Assembly (NCBI RefSeq): GCF_019890725.1
Contig: NZ_JAINZZ010000003.1
Span: 186,001 to 250,000 of the forward strand
Direction of reading: 5' to 3'
Source: Actinacidiphila acidipaludis
GTDB taxonomy: Bacteria; Actinomycetota; Actinomycetes; Streptomycetales; Streptomycetaceae
Length of the DNA stretch: 64,000 nt
How positions within the stretch are numbered: the first letter of the stretch is position 1; each line of letters starts with the position of its first letter. Both the position numbers and the translations under genes were made by a program. Below the pieces are notes generated by a model. That model saw only the letters and a list, made by a program, of their open reading frames with translations. It searched no databases and was not told the origin of the DNA. Positions 61,571 to 64,000 of this stretch are shown one piece after another.

Positions 61571-61668
61571 CGACCCGACGTCCGCCCGCCGCCGGCGCCT
61601 GAGCGCGCCGGCGACCGCGGCCGGCCGGCGGCTCAGTGACACGCGGCGACACAGCGCACAGCGCACGA

Positions 61669-61712
61669 CGCCGAAGGGCGCCCGCCATCCGTGGTGCGGG
61701 CGCCCTTCGGCG
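61669..61712 (+). terminator. Hairpin terminator after ndh
   Basis: A perfect 17-bp stem (61669-61685 with 61696-61712) around a 10-nt loop, about 100 bp after the ndh stop and before the cfa promoter. Confidence 0.85.
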
Positions 61713-61842
61713 TATCCGGGAACACCCGCGAACGGCCTCCCGGGCCGCCGCCGCGGGCCCCGGGACCGCCGGCCTGGGGCCTTCCGGGTCAACTACGTGT
61801 ATCCGCAAGGTAGATATCCGGGTCAGGGTCGATTTCCGGTCG

Positions 61843-61848
61843 TAACCT
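61843..61848 (+). promoter_or_regulatory. -10 element of cfa, leaderless type
   Basis: TAACCT lies 6 nt before the ATG at 61855. No ribosome site is present. Confidence 0.5.
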
Positions 61849-61854
61849 CAGAGC

Positions 61855-63204
61855 ATGGCTGACGCGGCTTCTCGCATCCTCGAACTCGCCGAGCACGCCC
61901 TCTCGACTGCGTTCCCGCTGCGCGTACGCGCCTGGGACGGCACCGAGGCCGGGCCCTCCGGCGCACCCGTACTGGTCCTCACCCGGCGCAAGGCCCTGCG
62001 CCGCCTGCTCTGGCGGCCCGGAGAACTGGGCCTGGCCCGCGCCTGGGTGGCCGGTGACCTGGACATCGAAGGCGACCTCTTCCAGGCACTGGACCTGCTC
62101 TCCGGACTCCTGTGGGAGCGGCCGGAAACCGGCCCCGCCCCCGGCCCCGTCCGCGGCACCGCCGAGGCGGTCCGCCGGGCCGCGACGGTGCTGCGCGACC
62201 CGGGGACGTACCGGCTGGCCCGCAGCGCGCTGGCCCTGTCCGGCCCAGGGCTGCCACCCGCCGCGCCACCGGAGGAGGTGCGCCGCCGGACCGGCATCGC
62301 GCACACCAAGCGCCGCGACAAGGCGGCCATCTCCCACCACTACGACGTCGGCAACGACTTCTACGAACTGGTCCTCGGGCCGACCATGGTCTACTCCTGC
62401 GCGGTATGGGGCCCGGAGGCCGCCGAGGCGGGCCCGGCCGGCCTGGACGACGCACAGCGGGCCAAGCTCGACCTGGTCTGCCGCAAGCTGGACCTGCGGC
62501 CCGGACAGCGACTGCTGGACGTCGGCTGCGGCTGGGGCTCGATGGTGCTGCACGCCGCCGAGCACTACGGGGTGCGCGCCACCGGCATCACCCTGTCCGT
62601 CGAACAGGCCGCGTACGCCCGCAAGCGCATCGCCGACGCCGGGCTCACCGCGCAGATCGAGATCCGCGTCCAGGACTACCGCGACGTCAGGGACGGCCCG
62701 TACGACGCGATCTCCTCGATCGGGATGGCCGAGCACGTCGGCAGCGAGCGCTACCTGGAGTACGCCCGCACCCTGTACGGGCTGGTGCGGCCGGGCGGAC
62801 GGCTGCTCAACCACCAGATCGGCCGGCGGCCGCTGCGCGACGAGGAGGGCTACCACGTCGACGAGTTCATCGACCGCTACGTCTTCCCCGACGGGGAGCT
62901 GTCGCCCGTCGGCACCACCGTGGCCCGGCTGGAGGAGGCCGGCTTCGAGGTGCGCGACGTGGAGGCGCTGCGCGAGCACTACGCCCGCACCCTGCGTGCC
63001 TGGGTGGCCAATCTGGAGGCCGGGTGGCCGGCCGCCGTCGCCGCGACCTCCGAGGGCCGGGCGCGGGTGTGGCGGCTGTACATGGCGGCCTCGGCTGTCT
63101 CGTTCCAGCGCAACAGGATCGGCGTGAACCAGGTGCTGGCGGTGCGCACCCCCGAGGACGGCGATTCGGGGATGCCGGCGACCCGCACGGCGTGGCTGTC
63201 CTGA
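61855..63204 (+). CDS. cfa: Cyclopropane-fatty-acyl-phospholipid synthase family methyltransferase
   Basis: A 449-residue enzyme that adds a methylene or methyl group from SAM across a double bond of membrane acyl chains. After an N-terminal lipid-binding module (about 1-140, with WRPGELGLARAWVAGDLD) come ISHHYDVGNDFYELVLGPTM, YSCAVW, motif I LLDVGCGWGSMVLHAA, SIGMAEHVG and LNHQIGRR, including the bicarbonate-site residues of the family. Length agrees with actinobacterial homologues. It is likely to modify membrane fluidity. Gene order ndh-cfa-bldA is followed by an intergenic stretch (63205-63499) holding a terminator and the bldA promoter. Confidence 0.94.
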   Translation: MADAASRILELAEHALSTAFPLRVRAWDGTEAGPSGAPVLVLTRRKALRRLLWRPGELGLARAWVAGDLDIEGDLFQALDLLSGLLWERPETGPAPGPVRGTAEAVRRAATVLRDPGTYRLARSALALSGPGLPPAAPPEEVRRRTGIAHTKRRDKAAISHHYDVGNDFYELVLGPTMVYSCAVWGPEAAEAGPAGLDDAQRAKLDLVCRKLDLRPGQRLLDVGCGWGSMVLHAAEHYGVRATGITLSVEQAAYARKRIADAGLTAQIEIRVQDYRDVRDGPYDAISSIGMAEHVGSERYLEYARTLYGLVRPGGRLLNHQIGRRPLRDEEGYHVDEFIDRYVFPDGELSPVGTTVARLEEAGFEVRDVEALREHYARTLRAWVANLEAGWPAAVAATSEGRARVWRLYMAASAVSFQRNRIGVNQVLAVRTPEDGDSGMPATRTAWLS

Positions 63205-63210
63205 CCGCCT

Positions 63211-63235
63211 GGGCCGCGGCGGCCCCCCGCGGCCC
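63211..63235 (+). terminator. Hairpin terminator after cfa
   Basis: A 9-bp all-GC stem (63211-63219 with 63227-63235) starts 7 bp after the stop. Confidence 0.6.
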
Positions 63236-63400
63236 TCCAGCACCCCGCAGAATCGCGCCGCATCCCGCCGAACCAGGGAAAACGTTGCCCCCACGGTGGG
63301 TTCCCGCCCGGTCGCGGAGAGCGAAATCACGTCACTTGTGCGTAAGGGCTGTTGCTGCTGTGAAACTGCCCTGGGGTGCGGCGAGACCGCTCTGTTGCAC

Positions 63401-63415
63401 CTGACGTCGCGTCAG
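63401..63415. promoter_or_regulatory. Palindrome upstream of the tRNA-Leu(UAA) gene
   Basis: CTGACGTCGCGTCAG is a perfect inverted repeat (6-bp arms) about 85 bp before the tRNA. TACGCT at 63477-63482 is a possible -10 for the tRNA. The region 63416-63430 is AT-rich (CCTAAAATAAG). A regulatory role is a guess. Confidence 0.3.
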
Positions 63416-63499
63416 TAACCCCTAAAATAAGACAACATGGCTACCGAGGCGTCCTGTTCACGACGCCTGAGACGGATACGCTTTCACTGCGCCCCGCCG

Positions 63500-63583
63500 G
63501 CCCGGATGGTGGAACGCAGACACGGCGAGCTTAAACCTCGCTGCCCCCACGTGGGCGTGCCGGTTCAAGTCCGGCTCCGGGCA
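63500..63583 (+). tRNA. bldA: tRNA-Leu with UAA anticodon (reads UUA), the developmental regulator bldA
   Basis: The cloverleaf is visible: acceptor GCCCGGA (63500-63506) with TCCGGGC (63576-63582) and discriminator A, anticodon stem GCGAG/CTCGC with loop CTTAAAC giving anticodon TAA, a long variable arm (CCC-CACGT-GGG) typical of leucine tRNAs, and T arm GCCGG-TTCAAGT-CCGGC. CCA is not encoded. In Streptomyces the UUA-reading tRNA is bldA, required for aerial growth and antibiotics because TTA codons are restricted to regulatory and secondary genes. The chitinase gene in this window has such a codon. A weak hairpin with a T-run (63590-63605) follows. Confidence 0.96.
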
Positions 63584-63598
63584 CTCGCAGGGCCCTTT

Positions 63599-64000
63599 TC
63601 AGGGCTCCGCGGACGCCCGGAGGCGGCCCGCGGACGCCACCGTCGCGGCCGCCTCCCGCTCACTGAGGCCGGTGTGCACCGCGGCCGTGACGAGGGCGGG
63701 AGCGAGCGCCGCACCGAAGCCGGAGTCGTACGCCCGGCAGGCCGCCCAGAACAGCCGGCCGTTGCGCTCTCCTTCGTGTGAATCGAGCACGAACCGCACG
63801 AGCGCGGCCGCGCGCTTCTCCATCGGATGACGCGGCCTTTCGTCCTCCGGCTCGCGGAGCGGCGGTGGAGGCGGCGCCGCCAACTGCAGCAAAGTCGGCG
63901 GCGCCTCGGCCAGCGGATGGGCCCCGGTCCCCGGCGCCAGCAGATACCGGCCGGCCACGGTCCGGGAGCCCGGCCCGACCACGTAACCGCCGGTTCCGCG
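63599..64000 (-). CDS. Bifunctional DNA primase/polymerase, C-terminal end (5' end outside window)
   Basis: 134 codons are open to the window edge on the minus strand. The visible start TGGYVVGPGSRTVAGRYLLA is the prim-pol motif in which a conserved GGYVV-PGS strand lies next to the active site. After a Pro-rich spacer comes AALVRFVLDSHEGERNGRLF, WAACRAYDSGFG, then TAAVHTGLSEREAAATVASA, a C-terminal helical module common in Streptomyces prim-pol proteins. These derive from mobile elements but many are chromosomal. It converges on bldA with 15 bp between ends. The catalytic residues lie outside the window. Confidence 0.8.
   Translation of the reverse strand, partial: RGTGGYVVGPGSRTVAGRYLLAPGTGAHPLAEAPPTLLQLAAPPPPPLREPEDERPRHPMEKRAAALVRFVLDSHEGERNGRLFWAACRAYDSGFGAALAPALVTAAVHTGLSEREAAATVASAGRLRASAEP

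Noticed and set aside
63437..63781. 114-residue plus-strand frame across the tRNA
   Set aside because: Runs through the bldA tRNA and antisense to the prim-pol gene; a shadow.

Overview
The window is high-GC actinobacterial DNA from Streptomyces or a close relative in the Streptomycetaceae. This rests on extreme GC at third codon positions, leaderless-type promoters, coiled-coil and Rpf/LysM proteins, a tRNA-Leu with a UAA anticodon (bldA), a DasR-type chitinase operator, Rex operators before ndh, and a housekeeping order (ppc, MacB-like ABC pair, mfd, mazG, rpf genes, eno, divIC, ppx, ndh, cfa) that matches my recollection of the Streptomyces coelicolor SCO3127-to-SCO3091 neighbourhood. Only one strain is seen and no database was consulted.

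Layout. 1-6.0 kb: end of a TetR regulator, ppc, an orphan DesK-type histidine kinase and a DivIVA/FilP-like coiled-coil protein. 6.2-13.3 kb: a compact group of polymorphic-toxin-family genes. On the minus strand are a 948-residue Imm35/YrhB - disordered repeats - deaminase - SUKH-4 protein, a WHH-nuclease/SUKH-1 protein and two paralogous lipoproteins. On the plus strand a YwqJ-type deaminase overlaps a SUKH-3 gene. Toxin-type and immunity-type domains are here joined in one polypeptide or one coupled pair, without export signals. 13.4-24.9 kb: MacB/FtsX ABC transporter, CPA2 antiporter, mfd, a GH19 chitinase with a TTA codon and a DasR-like operator, and a TolB-like propeller protein. 25.0-29.3 kb: two DUF2079 membrane paralogues and a membrane-anchored protein.

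29.5-45.2 kb is the most plastic part. A 3,690-residue secreted RHS/YD-repeat protein of WapA type carries a Hint autoprotease and a DddA-like deaminase tip, followed by an overlapping immunity gene. Downstream are a displaced second toxin tip, still bearing the Hint border but closed by a stop and a frameshift, with its coupled immunity gene; an integrase relic; an ORF fusing half of a third (deaminase-like) tip to a 355-bp duplicate of the first immunity gene; SUKH-like and Imm1-like immunity genes; and a frameshifted gene. This looks like a reservoir of exchanged toxin tips and kept immunities.

45.3-64 kb returns to conserved chromosome: secreted HNH nuclease, methyltransferase, DUF1906 protein, SurA-like lipoprotein, mazG-nfi-P450, two resuscitation-promoting-factor genes (the second behind a cyclic di-AMP riboswitch), eno, divIC, a DUF501 gene, ppx/gppA, ndh with two Rex operators, cfa, bldA, and the end of a DNA primase/polymerase gene running off the window.

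Three regulatory inputs important for Streptomyces development and metabolism meet here: bldA (which must decode the chitinase TTA), DasR (amino sugars) and Rex (NADH/NAD+), plus c-di-AMP control of a muralytic enzyme.
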